The notes: generated by a model from the sequence alone, not told the origin. Numbered from the stretch's first letter, positions 20,334 through 30,011 are shown. The stretch: DNA of 64,000 nt from Rhodococcus antarcticus (GCF_026153295.1 NZ_CP110615.1:2356001-2420000), one strand, 5' to 3'. A program made the numbers and translations.

Positions 20334-21281
20334 GTGACCCCCACCGCGAGCGACCTCGCCCTCAGCGACACCGCCCAGGAGTGGCTCGTCGTGCGTCCGC
20401 TCCAGATCCTGGCGATCGTGGTCGGCGCCGTGCTGGTCCGCTACCTCGCCCAGCGGCTGATCGACGGGCTCACCAAGGACCGTGGACCCGGCCAGGTGCC
20501 CGCCCTGCTGCGCCCGCTGCGCGACCGCGCTCCCGAGCGGGTGCGCACGGCGGTGAGCCCGCTCGTGCACGAGCGCCGCAAGCAGCGCGCGCACACCATG
20601 GGATCGGTGCTCAAGTCGGTCACGTCCATCGCGGTGCTGAGCCTCGCCGTGATCTACGTGCTGGGGGTGCTGGGCCTCGACGTGGCGCCGCTGATCGCCT
20701 CCGCCGGGATCGTCGGCGTGGCCCTGGGCTTCGGTGCGCAGAACCTCGTGCGCGACTTCCTGTCCGGCATCTTCATGATCCTCGAGGACCAGTACGGGGT
20801 GGGCGACGTCGTCGACCTCGGCGAGGCCAGCGGCGTGGTGGAGACCGTCGGCCTGCGGGTGACAGCGCTGCGGGACATCAACGGAACGCTCTGGTACTGC
20901 CGCAACGGCGAGGTGCTGAGGGTGGGCAACAAGAGCCAGGGCTTCGCCGTGGCCGTGCTCGACCTCCCGCTGGCGCACACCACCGACGTGGACGTCGCGT
21001 CGGCCGTCGCCGCCCGCGTCGCCGCCGAGGCCACGGCCGAGAGCCCGCTCTCCGAGGACGTGCTCGAGCCCGTGCAGGTCCTCGGGGTGGACAAGGTCAC
21101 GGCGGACACGGTGACCCTCCGCATCACCGTCAAGGTCCGCCCGGGGCGGCAGTGGGCCGTCCAGCGCGCGCTCAACCAGCGCATCCTCGACGAGTTCGAC
21201 GAGCAGGGGATCCGCCCGCCCTACCCGCAGGGCCGCTTCGGCGGCCTCGCCGAGGCCCACGCGCCCGGCACGGCGCCCTGA
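20334..21281 (+). CDS. MscS-family mechanosensitive ion channel
   Basis: This 315-residue membrane protein has an N-terminal helix (residues about 17-40), a linker rich in basic residues, then the MscS core: helix [19 protein letters not shown], the pore-lining TM3 region ([24 protein letters not shown]) and the beta domain beginning [15 protein letters not shown]. MscS channels open on membrane tension and release solutes during hypo-osmotic shock. Some actinobacterial relatives export glutamate. The 32-bp gap from the S9 gene contains its own -10 box, so it may be transcribed separately. Confidence 0.92.
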   Translation: MTPTASDLALSDTAQEWLVVRPLQILAIVVGAVLVRYLAQRLIDGLTKDRGPGQVPALLRPLRDRAPERVRTAVSPLVHERRKQRAHTMGSVLKSVTSIAVLSLAVIYVLGVLGLDVAPLIASAGIVGVALGFGAQNLVRDFLSGIFMILEDQYGVGDVVDLGEASGVVETVGLRVTALRDINGTLWYCRNGEVLRVGNKSQGFAVAVLDLPLAHTTDVDVASAVAARVAAEATAESPLSEDVLEPVQVLGVDKVTADTVTLRITVKVRPGRQWAVQRALNQRILDEFDEQGIRPPYPQGRFGGLAEAHAPGTAP

Positions 21282-21297
21282 CCGGCAGGATGGGGTG

Positions 21298-21696
21298 GTG
21301 AGCGAGACAGCAGCGCAGACCTTCTACGACGCGGTCGGTGGGCACGACACCTTCGCCACCCTCGTCGGCCGCTTCTACGAGCGCGTGGCACTGGACCCCG
21401 TGCTGCGACCGCTCTACCCGGAGCAGGACCTGGGCCCGGCGGAGGTGCGGTTCCGGATGTTCCTCGAGCAGTACTGGGGCGGTCCCCGCACCTACTCCGA
21501 CCTGCGCGGACACCCCCGGCTTCGGCTGCGGCACGCCCCCTTCGCCGTCGACGCCGCCGCCCGCGACGCCTGGCTGCGGTGCATGGAGCTGGCCCTGGCG
21601 TCCATCGGCTCCGACACGATCGACGACGAGCACCGCACCGCGCTGTGGACCTACCTCACGTCGGCCGCCGACAGCCTGGTGAACACCCCGGGCTGA
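21298..21696 (+). CDS. glbO: Group II truncated haemoglobin (trHbO)
   Basis: The protein is a 2/2 globin of about 132 residues. Key haem-pocket residues can be placed by comparison with M. tuberculosis GlbO: TyrB10 is Tyr27 (RFYERV), TyrCD1 is Tyr40 (RPLYPEQ), the proximal HisF8 is His79 (LRHAPF) and TrpG8 is Trp92 (DAWLRC). TrHbO binds O2 and may act in redox or nitrosative chemistry near the membrane. Two overlapping GTG codons (21295, 21298) are possible; I used the second. It is followed after 56 bp by the alpha-glucosidase, as in the mycobacterial glbO-aglA pair. Confidence 0.95.
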   Translation: MSETAAQTFYDAVGGHDTFATLVGRFYERVALDPVLRPLYPEQDLGPAEVRFRMFLEQYWGGPRTYSDLRGHPRLRLRHAPFAVDAAARDAWLRCMELALASIGSDTIDDEHRTALWTYLTSAADSLVNTPG

Positions 21697-21752
21697 GGCC
21701 GGGTGGGCCACGAGTCGTGTCCCGGCCTCCGGGTTTGGCAGGATCGTGCCCC

Positions 21753-23363
21753 GTGCGTAGAACCCAGGCCGGTCCCAGCCCCGTCAGCCCTGCGCAGGGC
21801 TGGTGGCAGGACGCGGTGTTCTACCAGGTCTACCCCCGTTCCTTCGCCGACTCGAACGGTGACGGGGTGGGTGACCTCGAGGGCGTGCGCAGCCGGCTGG
21901 GGTACCTGGAGCTGCTGGGGGTGGACGCGCTCTGGCTGAGCCCGGTGATGCGCTCGCCGATGGCCGACCACGGCTACGACGTGTCCGACCCCCGGGACAT
22001 CGACCCCGTCTTCGGTGACCTCGCGGCCATGGACGCCCTGGTGGCCGACGCCCACGACCACGGGCTGAAGGTCACGATGGACCTGGTGCCCAACCACACC
22101 AGCGACGCGCACGCGTGGTTCCAGGCCGCCCTCGCCGCCGGTCCCGGCAGCGAGGAGCGGGCTCGGTACCTGTTCCGCGACGGGAAGGGCCCCGACGGGG
22201 CGGAGCCACCGAACAACTGGCCGAGCATCTTCGGCGGCCCGGCGTGGACACGTGTCACCGAGGCCGACGGCGAGCCCGGCCAGTGGTACCTGCACATCTT
22301 CGCCGCCGAGCAGCCGGACCTGGACTGGACCAACCCCGAGGTGCGCGAGGACCTGGAGCAGACCCTGCGCTTCTGGCTGGCGCGCGGAGTGGACGGTTTC
22401 CGCATCGACGTCGCGCACGGCATGGCGAAGCCCCCCGGCCTGCCCGACATGGACCCCCAGCTGCTCGCCGACAACCAGCTGCTGGCCAACAGTGACGACG
22501 ACCCGCGCTTCGACCACGACGGCGTCCACGAGATCCACCAGATGATCCGCTCGGTGCTGGACGAGACTCCCGGCGCGATGGCGGTCGGCGAGATCTGGGT
22601 CGGCGACGACGAGCGCTTCGCCCGCTACGTGCGGCCCGACGAGCTGCACCTGGGGTTCAACTTCCGCCTCGTGGAGGCCGAGCCCGTGGCCGACGCGGTG
22701 CGGGAGGCCGTCGAGCACTCGCTGGCGGCGGTGGCCTCCGTCGGCGCCCCGCCCACGTGGACGCTGTCCAACCACGACGTGGAGCGCCACGTCACCCGCT
22801 ACGGCGGCGGTGAGCTCGGCGTGCGACGAGCCCGGGCCATGGTTCTCGTGGAGCTCTCCCTGCCCGGCGCGATCTACCTCTACAACGGCGAGGAGCTCGG
22901 GCTGCCGAACGTGCACCTGCCCGAGGATGCCCTGCAGGACCCGGTCTGGGAGCGGTCCGGACGCACCGAGCGCGGCCGGGACGGCTGCCGCGTGCCGCTG
23001 CCGTGGGAGGGCACCGAGCCGCCGTTCGGGTTCTCCACCAGCCCCGACACCTGGCTGCCGGTGCCGCCCGAGTGGGTCTCGCTGACGGTGGAGGCGCAGC
23101 TCGAGGACCCCGGCTCGATGCTCTCGCTGTACCGCGGCGCTCTCGAGGTGCGGTCGACGCGGCCGGAGTTCTCCGGCACCGACCTGGAGTGGTACGGAGC
23201 GCCGGCCGGCTGCCTCGCCTTCCGGCGCAAGGGCGGCGGGCTCGTGTGCGCGCTGAACACCTCCTCCGAGCCCGTGCCCGTTCCGCCGGGCGAGGTGCTG
23301 CTCTCGAGCGTGCCCCTGGTGGACGGGCTGCTGCCCCCGGACGCCGCGGTCTGGCTGGTGTAG
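21753..23363 (+). CDS. GH13-family alpha-glucosidase (AglA-like)
   Basis: The 536-residue enzyme has the GH13 barrel with DAVFYQVYPRSFADSNGDGVGD at its start (split here: DAVFYQVYPRSF and ADSNGDGVGD), the nucleophile Asp219 in GFRIDVAHG, the acid/base Glu280 in VGEIW and the third carboxylate Asp342 in NHDVE. This motif set fits oligo-1,6-glucosidases and alpha-glucosidases, which hydrolyse terminal alpha-glucosides such as maltose or isomaltose. There is no signal peptide, so it is cytoplasmic. The GTG at 21753 is used. Position after glbO equals that of aglA (Rv2471). Confidence 0.93.
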   Translation: MRRTQAGPSPVSPAQGWWQDAVFYQVYPRSFADSNGDGVGDLEGVRSRLGYLELLGVDALWLSPVMRSPMADHGYDVSDPRDIDPVFGDLAAMDALVADAHDHGLKVTMDLVPNHTSDAHAWFQAALAAGPGSEERARYLFRDGKGPDGAEPPNNWPSIFGGPAWTRVTEADGEPGQWYLHIFAAEQPDLDWTNPEVREDLEQTLRFWLARGVDGFRIDVAHGMAKPPGLPDMDPQLLADNQLLANSDDDPRFDHDGVHEIHQMIRSVLDETPGAMAVGEIWVGDDERFARYVRPDELHLGFNFRLVEAEPVADAVREAVEHSLAAVASVGAPPTWTLSNHDVERHVTRYGGGELGVRRARAMVLVELSLPGAIYLYNGEELGLPNVHLPEDALQDPVWERSGRTERGRDGCRVPLPWEGTEPPFGFSTSPDTWLPVPPEWVSLTVEAQLEDPGSMLSLYRGALEVRSTRPEFSGTDLEWYGAPAGCLAFRRKGGGLVCALNTSSEPVPVPPGEVLLSSVPLVDGLLPPDAAVWLV

Positions 23364-23405
23364 GCGGCCTGCGCCCCGTGCGTGGGTGTTGGGGACGGCC
23401 TGCGA

Positions 23406-24044
23406 TCAGCCGATCAGCAGCGGGATCTGCGGGTGCCGCCGACGCAGCACGGACCCCCAGCGCGCGTCCAGTCGCAGCCAGCCCCCCGTGGCCCGCACGC
23501 GCACCAGCTCGTCACCGCGCTCGCCGACGAACCCCATGCCGGACAGCGCGAACACGCAGCGCAGCGGCACCGCCACCTCGTGGCCGCCGCCGTGCACCGT
23601 GAGCACGACGGAGTCCAGCAGCGAGGCCGGCGGCCCCTGGGGGCCCGCGTGCTCCTTGGCCAGCGCCACGCCCTGCTCGGAGAGCTCCGCCAGCACCGAG
23701 GCCGGGACGTCGTCCACGTGCACGAACCCGTCCTCGGGGGGCAGCGCGGAGCGCCACGAGGCGTCCACCGGGAACCCGGGGTCCACGGAGTCGGCACGCT
23801 GCACCGCCAGCGCCGTCAGCAGGTCGGCCGAGTTGACGGTGGTGTCGGCCGGCACGAGCTCCCCGCGCACCACCCGGGCAGCGATGACGTCGAAGCCCGT
23901 GGACGCCCAGGCCCCCACCTGACCGTCCGACCGTGCCCGCAGCCGCACGATGCCGTCGGGGTCCAGCCGCACGGCCCGCCCGACGAACTGCGCCAGGTCG
24001 TCCCGCTCACCGGCGTCGGCCACCGTGAGCCCCCGCTCAGCCAC
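23406..24044 (-). CDS. Conserved hypothetical protein (Rv2474c-like position)
   Basis: The 212-residue protein is soluble and has no motif I recognise. It contains a predicted beta-rich middle (VRLRARSDGQVGAWASTGFDV; here VRLRARSDG then GAWASTGFDVIAARVVRGEL) and a basic C-terminus (VLRRRHPQIPLLIG). Its GTG start at 24044 lies 8 bp inside the end of the upstream thioesterase gene, so it is translated as part of a gdh-thioesterase-this-gene operon. The same order (Rv2476c-Rv2475c-Rv2474c) exists in M. tuberculosis. A role linked to the thioesterase is possible but not shown. Confidence 0.7.
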   Translation of the reverse strand: MAERGLTVADAGERDDLAQFVGRAVRLDPDGIVRLRARSDGQVGAWASTGFDVIAARVVRGELVPADTTVNSADLLTALAVQRADSVDPGFPVDASWRSALPPEDGFVHVDDVPASVLAELSEQGVALAKEHAGPQGPPASLLDSVVLTVHGGGHEVAVPLRCVFALSGMGFVGERGDELVRVRATGGWLRLDARWGSVLRRRHPQIPLLIG

Positions 24045-24459
24045 GGACGTGCACCTGCAGCGACTCCCGCTCCTGCGCGCTGAACCGGCGCGGACGCTGC
24101 GCCACCATGTCGAAGGGCACCATCTGCGTGCTCGCGGTCACCGAGGGGGCGGCGGCCGCATCCGCGGCCGGACGCACCTCGTACTGGACCACCGCGTCGG
24201 CGGCACGCAGCCGGGAGATCCACATGAGCACCTCGAGCGGGCCGTCGAGGTGGGTCAGCTGGCTGCGGTAGCGCACGTGCAGGTCGGCGACCACGGAGCC
24301 CTTGGCCATCTCCTCGGTCGGAGAACCCGGCTGGAACAGCCAGATCACCCGCGCCTCCTCCAGCAGCGTGACCACGCGGGCGTTGTTGACGTGTCCGTAG
24401 GCGTCCATGTCCGACCAGCGCACCGGCACCAGCGCCCGGTACCCCGCAAGCGCGCTCAC
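24037..24459 (-). CDS. Acyl-CoA thioesterase, hotdog fold (Rv2475c-like)
   Basis: The core protein (140 residues from GTG 24459) has the 4-hydroxybenzoyl-CoA-thioesterase signature YRALVPVRWSDMDAYGHVNN, with the catalytic Asp in SDMDAYGHVNN. It would hydrolyse acyl-CoA esters; the acyl group is unknown. The true start is unclear, because the region between it and gdh is a 30-bp tandem repeat in which each unit supplies an in-frame GTG. Starts at 24459, 24489, 24519, 24549, 24579, 24609 or 24639 would give 140 to 200 residues. The 24639 GTG overlaps the gdh TGA (GTGA). I give the shortest form because the conserved domain begins right after it. Confidence 0.85.
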   Translation of the reverse strand: MSALAGYRALVPVRWSDMDAYGHVNNARVVTLLEEARVIWLFQPGSPTEEMAKGSVVADLHVRYRSQLTHLDGPLEVLMWISRLRAADAVVQYEVRPAADAAAAPSVTASTQMVPFDMVAQRPRRFSAQERESLQVHVRG

Positions 24460-24648
24460 CGCGCGACCCTCCACACCTGCTGCGCTCACCGCGCGACCCT
24501 CCACACCTGCTGCGCTCACCGCGCGACCCTCCACACCTGCTGCGCTCACCGCGCGACCCTCCACATCTGCTGCGCTCACCGCGCGACCCTCCACATCTGC
24601 TGCGCTCACCGCGCGACCCTCCACACCTGCTGCGCTCACCGCGCGACC
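24451..24648. repeat. 30-bp tandem repeat array (six full units plus partial)
   Basis: Six units begin at 24451, 24481, 24511, 24541, 24571 and 24601, followed by an 18-bp partial copy at 24631. They are nearly identical: unit 1 differs in its first base, units 4 and 5 have T for C at position 26. On the minus strand each unit reads a GGAGGG, then GTCGCGCG shortly before a GTG. It encodes the ten-residue repeat VSAAGVEGRA (VSAADVEGRA in two units). The unit copies the gdh-stop/thioesterase-start junction. Confidence 0.97.
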
Positions 24649-27600
24649 TCGACCCTGGCGCCCGTGCCGCGCACCATGCTGCGAACCTGGCGGGCGGCCA
24701 CCGACAGCATCGCCAGGTCGAGCGTGCCCACCTCGGCGATCTCGGCCAGCGCGGTCCGGGCGCGCGCCATCCGGGAGGCGTTGGCCTGCTCCCACTGCTC
24801 GATCTTCTCCGCCGCGGACTCCTCGGGCTCGGACAACGACAGGACGTCCAGGGTCAGCGAGCGCAGGGAGCCGTACAGGTCGTCGCGCAGCGCGAGCCGG
24901 GCCAGCGAGTGCCAGCGATCGCCGCGCTCGAGCTCGGAGACCGCCGTGAGCATCAGGTCCACCCCGAGGTGCTCGCTGAGGGCGTAGTACAGCTCGCCCA
25001 CCTCCTGCGGTGCGCGCTCCGCGATGTCGGCCACCTCCACCACGTCCAGCAAGCCGTACACGTGCAGCAGGCCCACGATGCGCTCGGCCAGCACGCGCGG
25101 TGCACCGCGGTCGACGTAGCCCTGCACCTGCCCGGCCACCACCTCGGCCTCGGCTCCGCACAACCACCCCGGTACGCGCGGGGTCAGCGCGTGCACGTCG
25201 GCAGCGAAGCGGCTGATCTCCGCGCCCACGGCTAGCGGCTGCGGACGGTTCGACAGCAGCCATCGCGAGGCCCGGTCGAGCAGCCTCCGGGTCTCCAGCG
25301 CCAGGTCGTCGGTCAGCCCGGTGGGGACCCCCGCCCCGAGCCCGCGGACCTGGGTCCACACGTCGGCGAGGTCGAAGACCACCGTGGCTGCAGCGTGCGC
25401 ACGCACCGCGTCCGTCGTCGACGCACCGGCCTCCTCGGAGAGCCGGAACGCGTACGAGATGCCGCCGGTGTCCACCACCTCGTTCACCACCATCGTGGCC
25501 ACGATCTCGCGGCGCAGCGGGTGCCCCGCCACCGCCGCCGGGAAGCGCTGCGGGAGCGGGTGCGGGAAGTAGTGCGGCACCCGCCGGGCGAACACGTCGG
25601 ACTCGGGGAGCTCGCTGGCGAGCACCTCGTGCTTGAGGGCGAGCTTGACCTGGGCCATGAGCGTGGCCATCTCGGGCGAGGTGAGTCCCTGGCCCGCCTG
25701 CTCCAGGGCACGGAACCCGGCCTTGGTGGGCAGCGCGTCCAGCGTGCGGTCGAGACCACCGGACTGCTCGAGCCGGGCCACCAGGCGGGCGTGCACGCCG
25801 AGCATCGGTGCCGAGTTCGCCCGGCTGATGCCCATGAGCTCGTTCTGGTCGGCGTTGTCGGACAGCACCAGCCGGGAGACCTCGTCGGTCATCGACTCCA
25901 GCAGCGGGTTCCGGTCGGCGGCGGCCAGCGAGCCGTCGGTGACCAGAGCGTCGAGAAGGATCTTGATGTTGACCTCGTGGTCGGAGCAGTCGACACCGGC
26001 GGAGTTGTCCAGGGCATCGGTGTTGACCTTGCCCCCGGCACGGTCGAACTCGATGCGCCCGCGCTGGGTGAGCCCGAGGTTGCCGCCCTCCCCCACCACC
26101 TTCACCCGCAACTGGCTCCCGTTGACCCGCAGCCCGTCGTTCGCCTTGTCCCCCACCTCGGCGTGGGTCTCCGCCCCGGCCTTGACGTAGGTGCCGATGC
26201 CGCCGTTCCACAGCAGGTCCACCGGGGCCAGCAGCACCGCCCGCACCAGCTCCTGCGGAGACAGCCGCACCACGTCGTCGTCCAGGCCCAGGGCCCGGCG
26301 CACCTGCGGGGTGATCGGCACCGACTTCAGCGTCCGCGGGTAGACGCCACCCCCGGTGCTGATCAGCGAGGTGTCGTAGTCGGCCCAGGAGCTGCGCGGC
26401 AGGTCGAACACCCGCTTCCGCTCGGCGAACGAGGTGTCTGCCACCGGATCCGGGTCGAGGAACACGTGCCGGTGGTCGAAGGCCGCCACGAGCCGGAGGT
26501 GCGGGCTGAGCAGCATGCCGTTGCCGAACACGTCCCCGCTCATGTCACCGACGCCGACCACGGTGAACTCCTGGCTCTGGGTGTCGACCCCGAGCTCGCG
26601 GAAGTGCCGCTTGACGCTCTCCCAGGCGCCCTTGGCGGTGATGGCCATGCCCTTGTGGTCGTAGCCGGCCGAGCCGCCGGAGGCGAAGGCGTCGCCGAGC
26701 CAGAACCCGTAGTCGGCGGCGACGGAGTTGGCGATGTCGGAGAACGTCGCCGTCCCCTTGTCCGCCGCGACCACGAGGTAGGTGTCGTCACCGTCGTGGC
26801 GGACCACGCGGGCCGGGGGCAGCACGGTGCCCGAGACGGGATCGAGGTTGTCGGTGACGTCGAGCAGCGCGGCGATGAAGGTGCGGTAGCAGGCGACGCC
26901 CTCGGCCTGCAGCGCCTCGCGGTCGACCGTCGCGTCGCCGGTGGACGCGGGCGGGTGCTTCAGCACGAACCCGCCCTTGGCCCCGACGGGAACGATGACG
27001 GCGTTCTTCACCGCCTGGGCCTTGACCAGCCCCAGCACCTCGGTGCGGAAGTCCTCGCGCCGGTCGGACCAGCGCAGCCCGCCCCGGGCCACCGCGCCGA
27101 AGCGCAGGTGCACCCCCTCCACGCGCGGGGAGCAGACGAACACCTCGAACCGCGGGCGGGGCTGGGGCAGCTCGGCGATGCCGCGAGGATCGAGCTTGAG
27201 CGCCAGGGACGGCCGGTGCGCCCCGCTGGCGTCGGTCACCCAGTGGTTGGTGCGCAGGGTCGCCTGCACGAGCGAGAGCATGGCCCGCAGGATGCGGTCG
27301 GCGTCCAGGCTCGTCACCTCGTCCACCATCGCCCCCACCGCGGCGACCCGTGGGTGCAGCTCCTCGGGGGTGGGCACGTGCTCCAGGGCCGGGTCGAGCT
27401 TGGCCTCGAACAGCGCGACGAGCGCGGCGCAGATGGGCGCGTTGTCCAGCACCACCTGCTCGACGTAGGCCTGGCTGAACGGCAGTCCCGCCTGGCGCAG
27501 GTACCGGGCGAAGGCGCGCAGCACGGACACCTGCCGCCAGTCGAGCCCGGCGTGCAGCACCAGCGCGTTGAACCGGTCGCTCTCGCACAGCCCGCTCCAC

Positions 27601-29525
27601 ACCGCCGTGAAGGTCTCGGTGAAGCGTCCCGCCACGCCGTCCGGGCTCCCCGCGAGCATCGCCGGGTCCACCAGCAGGCCGAAGTCGTAGATCCAGCAGG
27701 GCAGCCCGTCCGGGCGGTGGACCTCGTACGGGCGCTCGTCGAGCACCTCCACGTCCATGCTCTGCAGCAGCGGCAGCACGTCGCTCAGCGACACCCGTCG
27801 CCCGCCGAGGTAGAGCGTGAAGCGCAGCTCGCCCGGGGCACCGCCGTCGCGGCGGCGCAGGGACAGGTCGGTGCCCCCGTCGGTGAGTGCCTCCAGCCGG
27901 GCGATGTCGGCCACCGCGTGCGCGGCGTCGAAGTCCTCCTTGTAGCTCTCCGGCAGCTCGCGCGCGTAGCCGGCCAGCAGGTCCGTGTGGGCGGCAGCCG
28001 GGTCGACGTCGGCGGTCGACGCCGCCTCGGTCAGCCGGTCGTCCCACGTCCGGCTCGCCTCGTTGACGAGCTCCTGCACCCGCTCCTGGGTGCCGGCGGG
28101 CAGCTCGGCGCGGCCGGGGGTGTGCACCGTGACGTGCAGCAGCGCCAGCGCCGACTCCGTGACCCGTGCGGTGTGCTCCAGGCTCACCCCGCCCAGCTCG
28201 CGCAGCAGCACCTCCTGCACGGCCGTCCTCGTGCGCGTGGTGTAGCGGTCGCGGGGCAGGTAGACCAGGCAGGACACGAAGCGTCCGTAGGTGTCCCGGC
28301 GCAGGAACAGCCTCGCCGAGTGCCGGTCGCCGAGGCTGGTGACGGCGGTCACCGTCTCGAAGAGCGTGTCGGTGTCCGTCGCGAAGAGCTCGGTGCGCGG
28401 GTAGGTCTGCACCACCTCGAGCATCGCCTGGCCGGAGTAGGAGTCCAGGTCCACGCCGGCCCGCTCGACCACGGTGCGGGTGCGCCGGGCCAGCACCGGG
28501 ATGTCCAGGACGTTCTCGTGCAGCGCGCTGACGGTGAAGATGCCCAGGAAGCGGTGCTCCCCGGTGATGGTGCCGTCGACGTCGAAGGTCCGCACGCCCA
28601 CGAAGAACGGGTACACCGGACGGTGCACGGTGGTCTGGGTGGAGGCCTGGGTGAGCACGAGCAGCCGGTCGCTGACGTCGCCGCGGTCACCGTCGGGGCC
28701 CGTGTTGGCGCTCGCCCGTCGGGCCACGTCGTCGTCGCGCAGGACGCCGAGCCCGGAGGAGGGCACAGCCCGCTCCTGCACCGCACCGTCGACGTGGACC
28801 CGCTCGTAGCGCCGGTAGCCGAGCACGGTGAAGTTGCCGTCGGCCAGCCAGCGCAGCAGGGCGGCGGCGTCGAAGACGTCCTCGTGCGGGAAGCCCCCCG
28901 AGTCCGAGGCCACCTCGAGCGCCGCGGCCAGCTCGCGCTGGGTGGTCCGCATCCGCTCGGTGTCCTCCACCACCACCCGCACGTCGGCGAGCACGTCGAG
29001 GACCTCCTCGGACAGGGTGGCGAGCACGTCGTCGCCGAGCCCGGCCTCCAGCTCGAGGAACATCCACGACTCCACCAGGGCGTCGGAGGGCGGTTCCTGG
29101 GCCGCGCAGTCCGCGAGCACCTCGGTGAGCAGGCCCTCGGAGTCTCGACGCACCACCACCAGCGGGTGCACCACCGAGCGCACCCGCACCTCGGCGCGGC
29201 TCAGCGCGGCCGTGACGGTGTCGACGAGGAACGGCATGTCGTCGACGACCACCTGCAGCACCGGGGTGGGGTGCGACCAGCCCTCGCCCGCACGACGCAG
29301 CGCCACCAGCGCCGTGCCCGGGGCGCGACGTGCAGCCAGCTCGCGGTGCGCGGCGACAGCGGCCCTGGCGGCCTCTCGATCACCCACCACCACGTGCTGG
29401 AAGTAGCGCTCCACCAGCGCGGACAGCTCGCCCTGCTCGTGCCCGGTGCCCTCGCCCTGCGCCGCCTCGCCCACTGCTGACCCATCCCCGTGCTCGACCC
29501 GTGCCGGCGGCCAGTGCTGCTCCAC
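24636..29525 (-). CDS. gdh: NAD-specific glutamate dehydrogenase, large (about 180 kDa) type
   Basis: This 1629-residue enzyme converts glutamate to 2-oxoglutarate and ammonia with NAD. It belongs to the large GDH class, with a long N-terminal ACT-like regulatory region (about 1-600), a central catalytic domain (NPSGGAKGGFV-type lysine loop: VGAKGGFVLKHP near 850), a nucleotide-binding part (VVGVGDMSGDVFGNGML) and a C-terminal helical domain. Length and neighbours equal Rv2476c of M. tuberculosis. In mycobacteria this enzyme is controlled by the FHA protein GarA. The GTG at 29525 is used. The final codons sit in the first copy of the 30-bp repeat array. Confidence 0.95.
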   Translation of the reverse strand: MEQHWPPARVEHGDGSAVGEAAQGEGTGHEQGELSALVERYFQHVVVGDREAARAAVAAHRELAARRAPGTALVALRRAGEGWSHPTPVLQVVVDDMPFLVDTVTAALSRAEVRVRSVVHPLVVVRRDSEGLLTEVLADCAAQEPPSDALVESWMFLELEAGLGDDVLATLSEEVLDVLADVRVVVEDTERMRTTQRELAAALEVASDSGGFPHEDVFDAAALLRWLADGNFTVLGYRRYERVHVDGAVQERAVPSSGLGVLRDDDVARRASANTGPDGDRGDVSDRLLVLTQASTQTTVHRPVYPFFVGVRTFDVDGTITGEHRFLGIFTVSALHENVLDIPVLARRTRTVVERAGVDLDSYSGQAMLEVVQTYPRTELFATDTDTLFETVTAVTSLGDRHSARLFLRRDTYGRFVSCLVYLPRDRYTTRTRTAVQEVLLRELGGVSLEHTARVTESALALLHVTVHTPGRAELPAGTQERVQELVNEASRTWDDRLTEAASTADVDPAAAHTDLLAGYARELPESYKEDFDAAHAVADIARLEALTDGGTDLSLRRRDGGAPGELRFTLYLGGRRVSLSDVLPLLQSMDVEVLDERPYEVHRPDGLPCWIYDFGLLVDPAMLAGSPDGVAGRFTETFTAVWSGLCESDRFNALVLHAGLDWRQVSVLRAFARYLRQAGLPFSQAYVEQVVLDNAPICAALVALFEAKLDPALEHVPTPEELHPRVAAVGAMVDEVTSLDADRILRAMLSLVQATLRTNHWVTDASGAHRPSLALKLDPRGIAELPQPRPRFEVFVCSPRVEGVHLRFGAVARGGLRWSDRREDFRTEVLGLVKAQAVKNAVIVPVGAKGGFVLKHPPASTGDATVDREALQAEGVACYRTFIAALLDVTDNLDPVSGTVLPPARVVRHDGDDTYLVVAADKGTATFSDIANSVAADYGFWLGDAFASGGSAGYDHKGMAITAKGAWESVKRHFRELGVDTQSQEFTVVGVGDMSGDVFGNGMLLSPHLRLVAAFDHRHVFLDPDPVADTSFAERKRVFDLPRSSWADYDTSLISTGGGVYPRTLKSVPITPQVRRALGLDDDVVRLSPQELVRAVLLAPVDLLWNGGIGTYVKAGAETHAEVGDKANDGLRVNGSQLRVKVVGEGGNLGLTQRGRIEFDRAGGKVNTDALDNSAGVDCSDHEVNIKILLDALVTDGSLAAADRNPLLESMTDEVSRLVLSDNADQNELMGISRANSAPMLGVHARLVARLEQSGGLDRTLDALPTKAGFRALEQAGQGLTSPEMATLMAQVKLALKHEVLASELPESDVFARRVPHYFPHPLPQRFPAAVAGHPLRREIVATMVVNEVVDTGGISYAFRLSEEAGASTTDAVRAHAAATVVFDLADVWTQVRGLGAGVPTGLTDDLALETRRLLDRASRWLLSNRPQPLAVGAEISRFAADVHALTPRVPGWLCGAEAEVVAGQVQGYVDRGAPRVLAERIVGLLHVYGLLDVVEVADIAERAPQEVGELYYALSEHLGVDLMLTAVSELERGDRWHSLARLALRDDLYGSLRSLTLDVLSLSEPEESAAEKIEQWEQANASRMARARTALAEIAEVGTLDLAMLSVAARQVRSMVRGTGARVEVAR

Positions 29526-29578
29526 CGGGTCCTGCCGATCACCCTAGCCACTGGGCCGGACGCGGCCGGGCGCGTCCT

Positions 29579-30007
29579 TCAGGCCCGCGCGTCGGGCTCG
29601 TCGAGCAGCGCGGTGAGGCCGGTGCGCTCGACGTCCTCCAGCGGCCGCGAGGACTCCGCGACCGGGTCGAACCCGACCAGCACGGTGACCACGCGCGCGT
29701 AGGTGGACCCGTCCGGCTCGGGGTCACGGATGGTCTGCACCAGCGTGAACGACCGGTTGCCGAGGTGCGTCACGACCACGTCGACAGCCACCTGCCCGTC
29801 CCGGTGCACCAGGGGCAGGAGGTAGTCGATCTCCTGGCGAACCACGACGAACGGGCTCCGGTCGTCCGGGTCGAGACCGACCGCCCGGGCGAAGAACGCG
29901 ATGCGGGCCTCCTGCGCGTACTCCACGTACCGCACGTTGTTCACGTGGTGCAGCGCGTCCATGTCGCCCCACCGGGACTGCAGGAGGAACCGGAAGGGGC
30001 TGACCAC
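29579..30007 (-). CDS. Acyl-CoA thioesterase, hotdog fold (second copy)
   Basis: The 142-residue product starts VVSPFRFLLQSRWGDMDALHHVNN and matches the same 4HBT family as the gene after gdh, with Asp in GDMDALHHVNN as the likely catalytic residue. The GTG at 30007 lies 4 bp after the ettA stop, so the two are likely coupled. The longer frame would extend 54 bp into ettA. It precedes gdh by 53 bp on the same strand; so two related thioesterases flank gdh. The acyl-CoA substrate is unknown. Confidence 0.9.
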   Translation of the reverse strand: MVSPFRFLLQSRWGDMDALHHVNNVRYVEYAQEARIAFFARAVGLDPDDRSPFVVVRQEIDYLLPLVHRDGQVAVDVVVTHLGNRSFTLVQTIRDPEPDGSTYARVVTVLVGFDPVAESSRPLEDVERTGLTALLDEPDARA

Positions 30008-30011
30008 CGGA

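Noticed and set aside
24451-24648. CRISPR-like array
   Set aside because: The units are directly adjacent with no spacers and they are coding in frame; it is a simple tandem repeat.
25395-29480. Very long plus-strand open frame (over 1300 codons) opposite gdh
   Set aside because: It is antisense to an excellent gdh match, and its His/Val/Gly-rich sequence is typical of the reverse frame of a GC-rich gene.
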